Position numbers and translations under genes: made by a program. Below the pieces are notes generated by a model. That model did no database searches. It was not told the origin of the DNA and saw only the letters and a list, made by a program, of their open reading frames with translations. Of a stretch of 53,905 nt of DNA, positions 52,937-53,905 are shown piece by piece; within the stretch, counting starts at the first letter, position 1, and the number at the start of each line of letters is the position of its first letter. The stretch lies in contig CALWCS010000069.1 of the NCBI GenBank assembly GCA_944376425.1, forward strand, positions 1 through 53,905. Reading direction: 5' to 3'. This DNA is from an uncultured Lachnospiraceae bacterium. GTDB taxonomy: Bacteria; Bacillota; Clostridia; Lachnospirales; Lachnospiraceae.

Positions 52937-53905
52937 AGCATTCAGAGAAGCACACGACAAAATATCGGCTGACACAGTATTTCTATACGGCACTGACTGT
53001 GGGAGTGCTGTTTACATTATGTACACTGTGTTTTCATATTGTCGCAACGAAACAATATGATATTACAATTGAACAGAGTTTAAGCTTAAATCAGTTTTAT
53101 ATGAAGCTGGATCAGCTTAATGTAGATATCACATCTTACTGGCAGGACAATCTGTCTGTAGAAACAGGACAGATTTTTCAGGAGTTTGAGGAACTGGATC
53201 AATTAGTGGACGGATTGAAGGCAAGACAAATCAATGAATATTATTCCAGAAATATTTATGATATCCGAGAGATTATGGACAGCTATGAGATGTTGTTTTC
53301 TTCCATGAGTATTCAGATGAATGCACTCAATCAGGACAAATTTAACACAACGCTGTTGTCAAAAGTAAATGAGATTTATTCTGAAATGGAAGAAATTTAT
53401 GAGATCCTGTACTCTGATTTTACAAACCTGCATCTGACGATGCTGGAAAATACAAGACAGATTCAGGAAAATCTCCGTCAGAAAACATTGGTGTATGCCG
53501 CTTTGCTTGGAATCGCATTGATTTTGCTAGTCTTTACGGGAATTCGATTCGCAAAAAAACTGACGGATCAGATTGTACAGCCGATTCATACGCTGACACA
53601 ATCCGCTGAAACGATTCTGGACGGAAAAATAAATGATTTTGAGAGAATTCCGGCACTAGATAGGGAAAATAATGAGATTACAATTTTGGTCAATGCTTTT
53701 AATACAATGATTGAGCAGATTCGGACCTATATCAGAGAGATTAAGGAGAATGCAAATGCTAAGGTAGCGCTCCATGAGAAAGAGCTGGAAAATTTAAAAA
53801 TCAGTAATCTGTTAAAGAGGAGTGAACTTAAGGAACTGCAAATGTAGATTAATTCGAATTTCTTATTTAATATGCTTATTATGATTGTACAGACGGTATA
53901 TATGG
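52921..53905 (+). pseudogene. YesM-type sensor histidine kinase, broken at the H-box (runs off window)
   Basis: It begins with a membrane helix (about 21-43), has an extracellular helical sensor of about 150 residues, a second membrane helix (about 191-211), a HAMP domain and a coiled coil leading to SELKELQM. The normal family sequence then reads QINPHFLFNTLN. Here a TAG (53845-53847) takes the Gln position, and after it the same frame reads INSNFLFNMLIMIVQTVYM, with the phosphorylated His changed to Asn. So two independent lesions hit the catalytic core, making decay more likely than a sequence error alone. The 308-residue product could still be made as a sensor lacking the kinase. The C-terminal ATPase lies beyond the edge. 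Confidence 0.8.

Noticed and set aside
45755..53905. Two in-frame TAG codons (glgC and the sensor kinase) as a sign of amber suppression or pyrrolysine use
   Set aside because: TAG ends several clearly intact genes in the window, such as the second radical SAM gene at 5014 and the flavodoxin at 33514, and no suppressor tRNA or pylS gene is seen. The kinase also carries a second lesion. Mutation or sequence error is simpler.

Overview
The window looks like a chromosomal segment of a low-GC, spore-forming, anaerobic Firmicute, most likely a gut Lachnospiraceae. The basis is AT-rich DNA, AGGAGG-type ribosome binding sites, SpoVG and a GerMN-domain protein, paired GlgC/GlgD, a long-form PRPP synthetase and many oxygen-sensitive enzyme families (radical SAM, NifH-like, U32). 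The genus call is inference. No rRNA, tRNA or CRISPR array was seen.

Layout. 1-1341 holds decayed IS110 and IS3 transposases, followed by an acetyltransferase. 2434-7996 is a compact RiPP-type cluster: a PqqD-like recognition protein, two radical SAM enzymes, a 63-residue precursor with a Trp/Asn/Asp/Gly-rich C-terminus, an FkbM methyltransferase, and a pair of U32 proteins resembling UbiV and UbiU. 8312-10619 is a two-component system with a membrane protein. 11111-20610 carries redox and regulatory genes (DUF3786, SDR relic, LysR, MerR, DUF4405, aldo/keto reductase, carboxymuconolactone decarboxylase, TetR, a radical SAM enzyme, HdeD-like protein, iron-sulfur flavoprotein). 20869-25687 is a thiamine-salvage operon (ThiM, ThiE, two HAD phosphatases) with an embedded serine hydrolase.

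25815-33514 is an AraC-regulated nitrogenase-like island: a NifH-like reductase, a metal-chelate ABC transporter, NifD-like and NifK-like subunits and a flavodoxin. It suggests import and low-potential reduction of a metal complex or tetrapyrrole, not nitrogen fixation. 33810-40069 has GerMN, MetY, a phosphoesterase and a YhaO/YhaN (SbcDC-like) pair. 40213-45363, on the minus strand, encodes PRPP synthetase, a DnaC/DnaI-type helicase loader, a DnaD-type protein and MurC. Between dnaD and murC lies a 220-bp cluster of nine DnaA boxes around an AT-rich core. 45755-48469 holds glgC (interrupted by an amber codon), glgD and spoVG. 48809-51727 is a recent tandem duplication of a secreted esterase including its promoter. 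The window ends in a sugar-binding-type protein and a sensor kinase broken by an amber codon exactly at its H-box.

The strongest candidates for undescribed biology are the RiPP cluster with the UbiU/UbiV-like pair, the nitrogenase-like/transporter island, and the DnaA-box cluster.
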